NCBI RefSeq assembly: GCF_900129505.1
Contig: NZ_LT670818.1
Location: forward strand, 5,799,001 to 5,863,000
Reading direction: 5' to 3'
Origin: Bradyrhizobium erythrophlei
GTDB taxonomy: Bacteria > Pseudomonadota > Alphaproteobacteria > Rhizobiales > Xanthobacteraceae
DNA length: 64,000 bases
Made by a program: the position numbers and the translations under genes. Shown here piece after piece: positions 54,195-64,000 of this stretch. Position 1 is the stretch's first letter, and each line of letters begins with the position of its first letter. Below the pieces are notes generated by a model. The model did no database searches. It worked only from the letters and a program-made list of their open reading frames with translations, and was not told the DNA's origin.

Positions 54195-54548
54195 TTGCTG
54201 CGGTTCTGGCGAGCCACCATCAATACGCGCAACGGGCTTGCCTTTGCGATTCGCTCGGAACAGGCCATTCGCGAGGAGATCGCAGCACTTGCGCTGGCGC
54301 TGCCGCTGGCATGGCTGTGCGGGGCGACCATGATGCGTCGCGTCGAGCTGGTCGCGGCGGTGGTTCTGGTCCTGATCGTCGAATTGCTCAACACCGCGAT
54401 CGAGAAGCTGGCCGACCGGCTGACCACCGACCATGATCCGCAGATCGGCCGGGTCAAGGACATGGGCTCCGCGGCGGTCGGCGTGACGCTGGTGATGGCC
54501 GCGCTGTTCTGGCTGTTTGCCATCGCCGAACGCATGGGCGCGCTCTGA
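54195..54548 (+). CDS. dgkA: diacylglycerol/undecaprenol kinase
   Basis: 117 residues, three membrane helices, TTG start two bases after the DAHP synthase stop. Signature of the DgkA family: AFAIRSEQAIREE, then VELLNTAIEKLADRLT with the catalytic Glu. It recycles diacylglycerol made during periplasmic glucan decoration. Close spacing implies translational coupling. Confidence 0.9.
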   Translation: MLRFWRATINTRNGLAFAIRSEQAIREEIAALALALPLAWLCGATMMRRVELVAAVVLVLIVELLNTAIEKLADRLTTDHDPQIGRVKDMGSAAVGVTLVMAALFWLFAIAERMGAL

Positions 54549-54646
54549 AGCATGCGTTTGTAGTTTGGCCTTCTCGTCGGCATCTGGTGAAGGCCGCGGG
54601 GACATGCTATATTTGATTTGCTCATTATGAGGATAAGACTCGCTCC

Positions 54647-56404
54647 ATGACCGAACGAGCCGATCAGTTTGCCATCACGCTGGCCCAGTTGAACCCGACG
54701 GTGGGCGATGTCACCGGCAACGCCGCCAAGGCGCGCGCCGCGCGCGCACAGGCGCGGATCGAGGGCGCCGATCTCCTAGTCTTTCCCGAATTGTTCATCG
54801 CCGGCTATCCGCCGGAAGACCTGGTGCTGAAACCGGCGTTCCAGGCGGCCTGCCGGGCCGCCATCGAGGAACTGGCGCGCGAGACCGCCGACGGTGGCCC
54901 GGCCGTGCTGATCGGCAGTCCCTGGGTCGAGGACGGCAAGCTCTACAATGCCGTCGCGTTGCTCGACGGGGGCCGCATCGCCGCCATTCGCTACAAGGCC
55001 AATCTGCCGAATTACGGCGTGTTCGACGAAAAGCGCCTGTTCGCGCGCGGCCCTGCCGCGGGTCCCGTTACTGTCCGCGGCGTCCGGGTCGGGGTGCCGA
55101 TCTGCGAGGATATCTGGCTGGAGGAGTCGGAAGACTACGAAAACGTCGTCGAATGCCTCGCCGAGACCGGTGCGGAAATCCTTGTGGTGCCGAACGGCTC
55201 GCCTTACGCGCGTGACAAGAACGATGTGCGGCTGTCGATCGCGGTCGCCCGCGTCACCGAAAGCGGACTGCCGCTGATCTATCTGAACGAGGTCGGCGGT
55301 CAGGATGAACTGGTGTTCGACGGCGCATCGTTCGCGCTGAACGCCGATCTGTCGGTGGCGGCGCAACTCCCGGCCTTTGCCGAGAACATCACGACGCTGC
55401 ACTGGCGCAAGGGCGAAAGCGGTTGGCACTGCGCCGGACCGGTGGCCTCGGTCCTCGAAGGCGACCAGGGCGACTATGCGGCCTGCGTGCTGGGCCTGCG
55501 CGATTATGTCGGCAAGAACGGATTTCCGGGCGTATTGCTCGGGGTGTCCGGCGGCATCGACTCCGCGTTGTGCGCGGCGATCGCGGTCGACGCGCTGGGG
55601 GCGGAGCGGGTGCGCGGCGTGATGCTGCCGTTTCGTTTTACCGCACAGGTTTCGCTCGATGATGCAGCGAGGCTCGCCGAGGCGCTCGGCATCCGCTACG
55701 AAGTGCTGCCGATCGCCGCCGCCGTCAACGGCTTCGAGGAAATCCTGTCGAAGACGTTCGCAGGCCTGCCGCGCGACATCACCGAGGAGAATCTGCAGGC
55801 CCGCGCGCGCGGCACGCTGCTGATGGCGATCTCCAACAAGACCGGCGCGATGGTGGTCACCACCGGCAACAAGTCGGAAATGTCGGTGGGCTACGCCACG
55901 CTCTATGGCGACATGAACGGCGGCTTCAATCCGATCAAGGATATCTACAAGACCGAGGTGTTCCGGCTCTCCACCTTGCGCAATTCATGGAAGCCGGATG
56001 GTGCGCTCGGTCCATCCGGTGAAGTCATCCCGGTCAATATCATCACCCGGCCGCCGACCGCGGAATTGCGCGAAAACCAGACCGACCAGGATTCGCTGCC
56101 GCCCTACGACATGCTCGATGCCATCCTGGAGCGGCTGGTCGAGCGCGAGGAGCCGCTGGCCGCTATCGTGGATGCAGGTTTCGACCGCGAGGTGGTGGCG
56201 CGCATCGATCGCCTGCTCAATATCGCCGAATACAAGCGGCGCCAGGCTGCACCCGGCGTCAAGGTGACGACCCGGAATTTCGGGCGCGACCGCCGCTATC
56301 CCATTACCAACCGCTTCCGCGATTCCGGCAAGCCGTTGCCTGAACCGGACGACACGCTGCTGTCGCGCGCGCGGAGTGGATCGGCCGAAGCGTTCGAGGG
56401 GTAG
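54647..56404 (+). CDS. nadE: glutamine-dependent NAD+ synthase
   Basis: 585 residues in two parts. The N-terminal nitrilase-type amidotransferase has Glu in FPELFIAGYP, Lys in RYKANLPNYGVFDEKR and Cys in VGVPICEDIW. The C-terminal synthetase has the ATP loop GVSGGIDSALCAAIA. It makes NAD from nicotinate adenine dinucleotide with glutamine nitrogen. Complete. Confidence 0.95.
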   Translation: MTERADQFAITLAQLNPTVGDVTGNAAKARAARAQARIEGADLLVFPELFIAGYPPEDLVLKPAFQAACRAAIEELARETADGGPAVLIGSPWVEDGKLYNAVALLDGGRIAAIRYKANLPNYGVFDEKRLFARGPAAGPVTVRGVRVGVPICEDIWLEESEDYENVVECLAETGAEILVVPNGSPYARDKNDVRLSIAVARVTESGLPLIYLNEVGGQDELVFDGASFALNADLSVAAQLPAFAENITTLHWRKGESGWHCAGPVASVLEGDQGDYAACVLGLRDYVGKNGFPGVLLGVSGGIDSALCAAIAVDALGAERVRGVMLPFRFTAQVSLDDAARLAEALGIRYEVLPIAAAVNGFEEILSKTFAGLPRDITEENLQARARGTLLMAISNKTGAMVVTTGNKSEMSVGYATLYGDMNGGFNPIKDIYKTEVFRLSTLRNSWKPDGALGPSGEVIPVNIITRPPTAELRENQTDQDSLPPYDMLDAILERLVEREEPLAAIVDAGFDREVVARIDRLLNIAEYKRRQAAPGVKVTTRNFGRDRRYPITNRFRDSGKPLPEPDDTLLSRARSGSAEAFEG

Positions 56405-56428
56405 AGAACGCGATCCTGAAAACGGGTG

Positions 56429-57607
56429 CTAGCGCGGGGGGATGAAGGTCGGGCCGACCGACCGGATCTGTTTGTCGCTGGTCGCACCGGTTGAGGCGGT
56501 CGCAGGCGCCGAGGAGTCCGGCGCAGGCGTGGCCGGCACGATGGCGGTGGCGCCTGTCGTGCCCTTCTTCGAATTTGCCGCCGCGCCCTTCGTCGTCGGC
56601 GGCCGCGACATCTTCTTCGCGCTGTCTTCGGTGACGATGATGTCGCCCTGCTGTTCGGCGGCGGCCTTGTCGTCGATGTTCTTCAGCGCGTCCGACCAGG
56701 TCTGTCCGGTGGCCTTGCAGGAGCAGGACGGGTTGAATTCCTGGCGGAAACGAAAGGCGTTGGGTAACGCGCTATAGGGTTGGCCGCTGATCGACACGGC
56801 CTGGTTCATGTCCTCGCCCGGGTTGCGATAGGCGTAGAGCGAGGCCTCCGCCGCCGGGCAGAGCGCCTTGCAGGTCCTGTCGTCGTCGGGAAAGCGGGCC
56901 GGGACCGTCGCGAACGAGATCGGAAAATAAGCGCCGTCGCAGGAGCGGACGCAAACGGTGCGGAAGGTGCCGGACTGCGGACCGAGATCGGCGCCGGGTA
57001 CATTCGGATTGCTGTTGTTGTTGTTGCCGAACAGATTGTCCAGGAAGTTGCCTGGGCCGCGCGCGGCGTTGGCGTATTGGGGACCGCAATTGTTCTGCGC
57101 CAGCGCGGTCAGCACCGAGCGGCGCTGGTTTTCGCGATCGGCGCCGCCGAGGCCGCCGCTGCGCAGCCGTTCCAGGCTCGTCGTGATCTGTTCGAGATTG
57201 GCCCGCATCTGCTGGATCTGATTGTTGACAGGACCGCATTGCGCCGACTGGCCGGAGAACAGCGAGAAAAAGCCGGAACTGTCGCAGCCCATCCGCCTGG
57301 CCTGTTGCGTGACCCGATCAAGTTCGGCCTGCTGCTTGGTAGCGGCATCCTGGTAGCGGCGGATTTGATCGTCCTTGGCCGGATCGCCGGCGCCGCCGCG
57401 GTCGATGGTCGCCAATTGCGCTTCCAGCCGCGGGCACACCGGATTGACCGGGGCCGCGCCGGGTGCTGCCGGCACAGCTTGCGGAGGTTGCGGCGGACCC
57501 GGCGGATTCAACTGTGCGGAGGCGTCGACGCTCAGCGCACTCACGCCGATGAGCGCGGCGCAGGCCAAGATCCAACGGGAAAAAGGGGCAATCAGCGTTT
57601 CAGGCAT
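56429..57607 (-). CDS. DUF2865 secreted protein
   Basis: 392 residues from MPETLIAPFSRWILACAALI, a signal peptide ending near DASAQ. The DUF2865 core (about 180-310) has RSVLTALAQNNCGPQYANA and TVCVRSCDGAYFPISFATVP plus ACKALCPAAE-like Cys pairs. An asparagine run (FGNNNNSNPN) and a low-complexity Thr/Ala tail flank it. Found throughout Bradyrhizobium relatives; function unknown. Convergent with nadE, 24 bases away. Confidence 0.85.
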   Translation of the reverse strand: MPETLIAPFSRWILACAALIGVSALSVDASAQLNPPGPPQPPQAVPAAPGAAPVNPVCPRLEAQLATIDRGGAGDPAKDDQIRRYQDAATKQQAELDRVTQQARRMGCDSSGFFSLFSGQSAQCGPVNNQIQQMRANLEQITTSLERLRSGGLGGADRENQRRSVLTALAQNNCGPQYANAARGPGNFLDNLFGNNNNSNPNVPGADLGPQSGTFRTVCVRSCDGAYFPISFATVPARFPDDDRTCKALCPAAEASLYAYRNPGEDMNQAVSISGQPYSALPNAFRFRQEFNPSCSCKATGQTWSDALKNIDDKAAAEQQGDIIVTEDSAKKMSRPPTTKGAAANSKKGTTGATAIVPATPAPDSSAPATASTGATSDKQIRSVGPTFIPPR

Positions 57608-57750
57608 ATCCGGCCGATGAGGGGCTCCGCGCAGGCTCGAGCTTCCGAAGGCGCGGCCGACGCGGCCTCCCATAGCCGCTTCTCGGGGCAGCGTCACGTC
57701 GTTTCCGGGGCGGCGGTGTGACCGGACGATTCTGTCGCGGTTGCCGGGGC

Positions 57751-58056
57751 TTAGCGCTGGCAGGTGATCGCAACATATTCGTTGCAGCCGGCATGGGTAC
57801 AGTTCCCGCCCGCCTTGGGAACCGAGCCGGTAATTTCGTCGGGATCAACCCGCCGATAGGACGAGGCTTCGGCGAAATCGCGCGACTGGCAGTAGGAGCG
57901 GGCGGCAGAGGCGCCGCATTTGTCGCCTTTGGCGAGGCACTGGTCGACGCCGTAGCCGTCGGCCTGGTTGGCGACGATGAACAGGCGGCTGTCGGCCCAT
58001 GCCGCCGATGCGGCAGCCAGGGAGACACAGGCGAGAAGGGCGGAAATGGAGCGCAT
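57751..58056 (-). CDS. secreted Cys-rich hypothetical protein
   Basis: 101 residues with signal peptide MRSISALLACVSLAAASAAW (start 58056; the frame is open to 58089). Mature part starts ADSRLFIVANQADGYGVDQC and has six cysteines. It lies upstream of the DUF2865 gene in the same direction. Family unnamed but conserved-looking. Confidence 0.7.
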   Translation of the reverse strand: MRSISALLACVSLAAASAAWADSRLFIVANQADGYGVDQCLAKGDKCGASAARSYCQSRDFAEASSYRRVDPDEITGSVPKAGGNCTHAGCNEYVAITCQR

Positions 58057-58329
58057 GCGGCACCGGGAAAGTGAGGGGATCTCCCGCATTGGATAGACCC
58101 AAAACCTTAAGAATGATTAACCATGGCGGGGGCGGCCGTTTGGTGTCGCAAACGGGCTTTTCTGTGGCGCATGACGCAATCACTTGACGCAGTCCCCCCG
58201 GCTGCCCCATTGTGGTTCCATGAACGGTTTCCTCGCCATTTGTGGCATTTGCCGCGAGATTACGAGCTAGCGATTCGCTGGCTGAGGCCGTCTTTTCTCA
58301 CACGAGATCACTGGACGCCCGGCCGGCAG

Positions 58330-58394
58330 TGCCCCGGCTCTCACGTTCGCATCCTGTTGCGGCGAGCGTGTTTGCGAACGTGAGAGCCGGGGCA
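58330..58394. repeat. large intergenic palindrome A
   Basis: Two perfect 22-base arms, 58330..58351 (TGCCCCGGCTCTCACG...) and 58373..58394, around a 21-base loop. The layout fits a repetitive extragenic palindrome. No T run follows, so it is not a plain terminator. Confidence 0.8.
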
Positions 58395-58410
58395 CAAGAA
58401 AATACCATTG

Positions 58411-58486
58411 TAGTGCCGCTGATCGATTTGAAGTTCCAGATTGGATTTGCGGCCTGCAGTACTGGAACTTCAAATCGGCGGCACTA
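58411..58486. repeat. large intergenic palindrome B, just before cysS
   Basis: Arms 58411..58439 and 58462..58486 are complementary over 25 bases apart from a 4-base bulge (TGAT) in the left arm; the core is GATTTGAAGTTCCAG. The loop is 22 bases. The right arm ends 14 bases before the cysS ATG, so a hairpin in the leader could affect translation. Confidence 0.75.
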
Positions 58487-58500
58487 CCGACGGGATATCC

Positions 58501-59891
<1,391 letters not shown>

Positions 59892-59895
<4 letters not shown>

Positions 59896-60005
59896 CCAAG
59901 CCCGACACGCCTTTTCCAAAGCATTGGCGTTATTACATCGTGCTCAAATGGGCCGTGATCGCGGCTGGCATCGTGCTGGCATTAAAACTGTTCGGAGTGT
60001 TTTGA
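59892..60005 (+). CDS. 37-residue single-helix membrane protein
   Basis: [20 protein letters not shown], then a hydrophobic helix to LKLFGVF and stop. ATG overlaps the cysS stop (ATGA) and the gene ends five bases before the GNAT start, so it is embedded in the operon. The one-helix anchor with a basic-aromatic N-terminal collar is a good miniprotein profile. Function unknown. Confidence 0.6.
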
Positions 60006-60009
60006 GGCG

Positions 60010-60522
60010 ATGGGACAGGCGCTGCCCAAACCCGGCTTGCGGCCGTTTTTGCCTGCGGATACCCCCGTGCTGGCGGCGATCTTCATCGCCGCCATCGAGC
60101 AATTGACGGGCGACGACTATAGCGAGGCGCAGCAGCAGGCCTGGGCCAGCGTCGCTGATGACGAGGAGGCATTCGGCAGGCGCCTGGCAGGCGAACTCAC
60201 GCTGATCGCCACGCTGCAGAATTCGCCGGTCGGATTCGCCGCGCTGAAGGGCGCCGACCATATCGACATGCTCTATGTGCACCCCGGCGCGGCCGGGCAG
60301 GGCGTGGCGAGCGTGCTGGTCGAGGCGCTGGAGAAGCTCGCCGGCGCCCGCGGCGCCAAGAGCCTCAACGTCGACGCCAGCGACAACGCGGCGGAGTTTT
60401 TTGAAAAGCGCGGCTACGTCGCAAACCAGCGCAACACCGTAACCGTCAATGGCGAATGGCTCGCCAACACCACGATGCAGAAGACGCTTGGTGACGGCGC
60501 CAAGCCGGGAGCTCCTACATGA
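60010..60522 (+). CDS. GNAT family N-acetyltransferase
   Basis: 170 residues. GNAT fold with acetyl-CoA loop HPGAAGQGVASVLVEALEKL, strand IDMLYVHPG, and C-terminal NVDASDNAAEFFEKRGYVAN. The stop overlaps the cimA start (ATGA). Acceptor unknown. Confidence 0.88.
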   Translation: MGQALPKPGLRPFLPADTPVLAAIFIAAIEQLTGDDYSEAQQQAWASVADDEEAFGRRLAGELTLIATLQNSPVGFAALKGADHIDMLYVHPGAAGQGVASVLVEALEKLAGARGAKSLNVDASDNAAEFFEKRGYVANQRNTVTVNGEWLANTTMQKTLGDGAKPGAPT

Positions 60523-62117
60523 GCCGCGAACGCCTCTATCTGTTCGATACCACGCTGCGCGACGGCGCGCAGACCAATGGCGTCGACTTCACCCTGCACG
60601 ACAAGCAGCTGATCGCCGGCATGCTCGACGAACTCGGCATCGACTATGTCGAGGGCGGCTATCCCGGCGCCAATCCCACCGATACCGAATTCTTCGCCGA
60701 GAGGCCGAAGCTCAGACACGCGCGCTTCACGGCGTTCGGCATGACGCGGCGGCCCGGCCGTTCGGCCTCCAACGATCCCGGGCTGGCGGCGCTGCTCGAA
60801 GCCAAGGCGGATGCGATCTGCTTTGTCGCCAAATCCTCGGCCTATCAGGTGCGCGTGGCGCTGGAGACCACCAACGAGGAAAATCTCGCCTCGATCCGCG
60901 ACAGCGTCCGGGCCGCGAAATCCGCGGGCCGCGAGGTCATGCTCGACTGCGAGCATTTCTTCGACGGCTACAAGGAAAATCCGGAATTCGCGCTGGCCTG
61001 CGCGACGGCCGCCTACGATTCCGGCGCGCGCTGGGTGGTGCTGTGCGACACCAATGGCGGCACCATGCCGCACGAGATCGAGACCATCGTCACCGAGGTG
61101 GTCAAGCATATTCCCGGCGATCACGTCGGCATTCATGCCCATAACGATACCGAGCAGGCGGTGGCCAATTCGCTGGCCGCGGTGCGCGCCGGCGCCCGTC
61201 AGATCCAGGGCACGCTGAACGGGCTCGGCGAACGCTGCGGCAACGCCAATCTGTGTTCGCTGATCCCGACCTTGCGTTTGAAGCGCGAATTGTCCGATCG
61301 GTTCGAGATCGGCGTTTCGCCGGAGCGGATGGCGACCCTGATGAAGGTGTCGCGCACACTCGACGACATGCTCAACCGCGCCTCGAACCGGCACGCGCCC
61401 TACGTCGGCGAAAGCGCCTTCGTCACCAAGACCGGCATACATGCTTCCGCCGTGCTGAAGGATCCGCAAACCTACGAACATGTGTCGCCGGAAGCGGTCG
61501 GCAACCATCGCAAGGTGCTGGTATCCGATCAGGCCGGCCGCTCCAACGTCATCGCCGAGCTCGATCGCGCCGGCATTGCCTACGACAGGAACGATCCGAA
61601 ACTGCTTCGCCTGGTCGACGAAATGAAAGACCGCGAGGCCGCAGGCTACGCCTATGAATCCGCCAACGCCTCGTTCGATCTGCTGGCGCGCCGCACGCTC
61701 GGAAAAGTGCCGGAATATTTCCGGGTCGAGCAGTTCGACGTCAATGTCGAGCAGCGCTACAACGCCAACGGCCGGCGCGTCACGGTGGCGATGGCGGTGG
61801 TGAAGGTCGATGTCGACGGCGAGAAACTGATCTCGGCCGCGGAGGGCAACGGCCCGGTCAATGCGCTCGACGTCGCGCTGCGCAAGGATCTCGGCAAGTA
61901 CCAGAAATACATCGAGGGCCTGAAGCTGATCGATTACCGCGTGCGTATCCTCAATGGCGGGACGGAAGCGGTGACGCGGGTGCTGATCGAGAGCGAGGAC
62001 GAAGAGGGCGAGCGCTGGACCACGATCGGCGTGTCGCCCAACATCATCGACGCCTCGTTCCAGGCACTGATGGATTCGGTGATCTACAAGCTGGTGAAAT
62101 CAGGCGCGCCGGCGTGA
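60519..62117 (+). CDS. cimA: (R)-citramalate synthase
   Basis: 532 residues of the LeuA-like family. Catalytic start LFDTTLRDGAQTNGVDF, metal site GIHAHNDTEQAVANS with HxH, NGLGERCGNANLCS, and the regulatory LeuA-dimer domain at the C-terminus (ERWTTIGVSPNIIDASFQAL). The TNGVDFT variant distinguishes citramalate synthase from isopropylmalate synthase. It gives isoleucine precursors from pyruvate and acetyl-CoA. Confidence 0.93.
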   Translation: MSRERLYLFDTTLRDGAQTNGVDFTLHDKQLIAGMLDELGIDYVEGGYPGANPTDTEFFAERPKLRHARFTAFGMTRRPGRSASNDPGLAALLEAKADAICFVAKSSAYQVRVALETTNEENLASIRDSVRAAKSAGREVMLDCEHFFDGYKENPEFALACATAAYDSGARWVVLCDTNGGTMPHEIETIVTEVVKHIPGDHVGIHAHNDTEQAVANSLAAVRAGARQIQGTLNGLGERCGNANLCSLIPTLRLKRELSDRFEIGVSPERMATLMKVSRTLDDMLNRASNRHAPYVGESAFVTKTGIHASAVLKDPQTYEHVSPEAVGNHRKVLVSDQAGRSNVIAELDRAGIAYDRNDPKLLRLVDEMKDREAAGYAYESANASFDLLARRTLGKVPEYFRVEQFDVNVEQRYNANGRRVTVAMAVVKVDVDGEKLISAAEGNGPVNALDVALRKDLGKYQKYIEGLKLIDYRVRILNGGTEAVTRVLIESEDEEGERWTTIGVSPNIIDASFQALMDSVIYKLVKSGAPA

Positions 62118-62125
62118 CCACTCTC

Positions 62126-62228
62126 CGTCATTCCGGGGCGACGCGAAGCGTCGAACTACGATGTGCAATTGCACATCGGAGAATCTCGAGATTCCAGGTT
62201 CGCGTCTTCGACGCGCCCCGGAATGACG
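62126..62228. repeat. composite palindromic repeat of Bradyrhizobium type
   Basis: Outer arms CGTCATTCCGGGGCG (62126..62140) and CGCCCCGGAATGACG (62214..62228) pair perfectly. Inside are further dyads: GACGCGAAGCGTC, GATGTGCAATTGCACATC (62160..62177), GAATCTCGAGATTC (62181..62194). This nested form, with the GTCATTCCGGGGCG end, is one I know as abundant in Bradyrhizobium intergenic DNA. Confidence 0.8.
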
Positions 62229-62255
62229 CTTCAAAATCCGGGAGAATCATCCCCC

Positions 62256-62633
62256 ATGATCGACCACATCTCCCTCGGCGTCGCCGATCTCGAACGCGCC
62301 GCGCGCTTCTACGAAGCGACGCTGGCGCCGCTTGGGCTTTCGCGGCTGGTGACGCGACCGGCGACGATCGGCTTCGGCAGGAACTATCCCGAATTCTGGA
62401 TCAATTTGCGCGCCGCCATGCCTCCGGTCGCGCCGGAGAGCGGCGTCCATATCTGCCTGCGGGCGAAATCGACCGGTGAGGTCGATGCGTTCCATGCCGC
62501 GGCGCTTGATGCCGGCGGCCGCTCCGACGGCGCGCCGGGCCTGCGGCCGCATGATCGCGTGCGTTATTACGCGGCGTTCGTGCTCGATCCCGACGGCAAC
62601 CGCATCGAGGCCGTGACGTTTCCCGCGGAGTGA
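62256..62633 (+). CDS. VOC family protein
   Basis: 125 residues from MIDHISLGVADLERAARFYE, a single-chain VOC half pair. Metal ligands: H4, H of GVHICLRA, E of NRIEAVTFP. The start ATG 62256 follows GGGAGAAT. Substrate unknown; the pattern resembles small glyoxalase-like proteins. Confidence 0.87.
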   Translation: MIDHISLGVADLERAARFYEATLAPLGLSRLVTRPATIGFGRNYPEFWINLRAAMPPVAPESGVHICLRAKSTGEVDAFHAAALDAGGRSDGAPGLRPHDRVRYYAAFVLDPDGNRIEAVTFPAE

Positions 62634-62642
62634 CGCCAGTCT

Positions 62643-63251
62643 TCAGAGCCGGCTGGCGATTTCAGGCGCAAGCCCCGCGGCGCGTTCCGGGACGCGGGCG
62701 GCGGCGGCACGCAGCCGCGGCAGGATGTCCTCGACCCGTTCGGCCTTGAGAATATCGACCGCCAGCGAAGCCCGAATGAATTCGGTGGCGCGCATATGCG
62801 CGAGCAATGCGAGCAAGGGTTCCCAGAAGCCGTCGATATTGGCGAGCAGCACCGGCTTGGTGTGGCGGCCGAGCTGCTGCCAGGTCAGCTGCTCCACCAG
62901 TTCCTCCAAGGTGCCGACCCCGCCGGGCAACGCCACGAACGCGTCGGAGCGCTCGAACATCAGCCGCTTGCGTTCGTGCATGTCGGGCGTGACGATCATT
63001 TCTTGAACGCGCTTCAGGGCGTTTTCGCGGATGGTGAGGAAATCGGGAATGATGCCCGTCACCGTGCCGCCGTGATCGAGCACCGATGTCGCCACCGCGC
63101 CCATCAGCCCGATCGAGCCGCCGCCGTAGACGAGGCGGATGCCGTTGTCGGCGAGGGCTTTTCCGAAGCCGATGGCGGCTTCAACAAAGTGGGGATTTGT
63201 GCCGGGGCCGGAGCCGCAATAGACACAGACAGTCCTGATTTTGTTCGTCAT
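62643..63251 (-). CDS. LOG family protein (cytokinin riboside 5'-monophosphate phosphoribohydrolase type)
   Basis: 202 residues from MTNKIRTVCVYCGSGPGTNP, with a possible start three codons earlier. LOG motifs LVYGGGSIGLMGAVA and PGGVGTLEELVEQL with catalytic Arg/Glu in HERKRLMFERSDAFVALPGG. The family removes ribose phosphate from AMP or cytokinin nucleotides. Convergent with the VOC gene. Confidence 0.92.
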   Translation of the reverse strand: MTNKIRTVCVYCGSGPGTNPHFVEAAIGFGKALADNGIRLVYGGGSIGLMGAVATSVLDHGGTVTGIIPDFLTIRENALKRVQEMIVTPDMHERKRLMFERSDAFVALPGGVGTLEELVEQLTWQQLGRHTKPVLLANIDGFWEPLLALLAHMRATEFIRASLAVDILKAERVEDILPRLRAAAARVPERAAGLAPEIASRL

Positions 63252-63450
63252 GTTTTTCATGTGGCACTGCAGCGTAAAAGCGTCAAGCCTATCGGATTCG
63301 CTCGGGTGGGTGAATCTATCCGCAAATGCCCGGGATTCGCCAAAGAATCGCGCCTAATAAGGGTGCACGCAGCGTTTAAACGCTCTATATGACGGGCAGA
63401 ATGCAGAAAAGCGGAAAACGCGGGACCGCACCTCTCCAGGCTGTTGATTG

Positions 63451-64000
63451 ATGGCTTATCACCACTCGGCCCCCGGCGCCGAAGACACGCTGCCTGCCTC
63501 CCAGAATTCGGCCGAAAAAGCGACCCTGATCGGGACGCTGGTGCATCTGTGGCCGTATATCTGGCCCGGTGATCGCGCCGATCTCAAGATGCGCGTGGTC
63601 TGGTCGGTGGTCTTGCTGCTGGTCGCCAAGGTGGCGACGCTGGCGGTGCCCTTCACCTTCAAATGGGCGATCGACGCATTGACCGGCGCGGATACCGCTC
63701 CGGCCGCGTCGTCGAACTGGACGTTGTGGCTGATCGCCTCGCCCTTCATCATGACCTTGAGCTATGGCGGCCTGCGCGTGCTGATGGCGGTCCTGACGCA
63801 GTGGCGCGACGGCATCTTCGCGGGCGTGGCGATGCATGCGGTGCGCAAGCTCGCCTACCGCACCTTCGTCCACATGCATGAGCTGTCGCTGCGCTTCCAT
63901 CTGGAGCGCAAGACCGGGGGACTGACGCGCGTGCTGGAGCGCGGCCGCTCCGGCATCGAGGTCATCGTGCGGATGGTGATCCTGCAGCTGGTCCCGACCA
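63451..64000 (+). CDS. ATM1-like ABC exporter, 5' part
   Basis: The N-terminal 183 residues of a membrane-fused ABC exporter, cut off by the window end. MAYHHSAPGAEDTLPASQNS, then helix 1 LKMRVVWSVVLLLVAKVATL with VPFTFKWAIDAL, helix 2 near WTLWLIASPFIMTLS and the coupling region RTFVHMHELSLRFHLERKTG with RVLERGRSGIE. This pattern fits the ATM1/HMT1 group that exports glutathione-related compounds linked to Fe-S homeostasis. The ATPase domain lies outside. Confidence 0.88.
   Translation, partial: MAYHHSAPGAEDTLPASQNSAEKATLIGTLVHLWPYIWPGDRADLKMRVVWSVVLLLVAKVATLAVPFTFKWAIDALTGADTAPAASSNWTLWLIASPFIMTLSYGGLRVLMAVLTQWRDGIFAGVAMHAVRKLAYRTFVHMHELSLRFHLERKTGGLTRVLERGRSGIEVIVRMVILQLVPT

Noticed and set aside
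58107..58120. possible third CtrA site TTAAGAATGATTAA
   Set aside because: The spacer is six bases, not seven, so it does not fit the consensus.

Overview
The window looks like chromosomal DNA of a high-GC alphaproteobacterium close to Bradyrhizobium (Bradyrhizobium/Rhodopseudomonas group). The reasons are gene content by recognition (TRAP transporters with Tat-exported binding proteins, DUF2865, DUF1289, DUF2059, rpiA-gor order), strong GC bias at third codon positions, CtrA-type TTAA-N7-TTAA sites and rhizobial-style intergenic palindromes. No rRNA, tRNA or CRISPR array was seen.

Region 1 (1..~4950) is the integrase-proximal end of a genomic island inserted in the 5' end of dusA. It carries a train of eight tiny, abutting minus-strand ORFs (41..1881) that includes two tandem four-cysteine mini zinc-ribbon proteins, then a small membrane ORF, a TetR regulator, gene remnants and a tyrosine integrase. 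The other island end lies to the left of the window. The island supplies the start codon of dusA.

Region 2 (~5..23.1 kb) is core genome: dusA, a retropepsin-like protease, DUF1289, a sensor histidine kinase with a CtrA-like site upstream, a beta-hydroxyacid dehydrogenase, a VOC protein, the Mrp Fe-S carrier, two near-duplicate TRAP binding proteins facing one dctQM permease pair, moaA, a lipoprotein with a CtrA-like site upstream, a CPA antiporter, gph, rpiA, DUF2059 and gor.

Region 3 (~23.1..42.1 kb) is accessory and metabolic. Two paralogous metallo-beta-lactamase-fold hydrolases bracket DUF302 and an alpha/beta hydrolase. An NhaP-like antiporter follows. A TetR/alpha-beta-hydrolase pair has a perfect palindromic operator between them. 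A catabolic-looking block (two tautomerases, cupin, GMC oxidoreductase, DUF3311 plus SSS symporter, acyl-CoA ligase) comes next; its oxidoreductase and ligase carry frameshifts and its first tautomerase has a damaged N-terminus. A PatB-type lyase, a zinc-ribbon MBL protein, DUF1330, and a serine hydrolase with an in-frame downstream PDZ ORF close the region.

Region 4 (~42.1..51.5 kb) holds an IS630-type element whose terminal repeats and TA duplication enclose both the transposase and a divergent winged-helix ORF. Next come small proteins, a DUF1800-DUF1501 operon with a double BlaI-type operator in its promoter, an unusual BlaR1 (no penicillin-binding sensor) coupled to BlaI, and a vanadium-haloperoxidase-like protein.

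Region 5 (51.7..64 kb) is core again: an alpha/beta hydrolase with a 1-base frameshift, class II DAHP synthase, dgkA, nadE, DUF2865, cysS with two large palindromes upstream, a 37-residue membrane protein, a GNAT, cimA, a composite palindromic repeat, a VOC protein, a LOG protein and the start of an ATM1-like ABC exporter that runs off the window.
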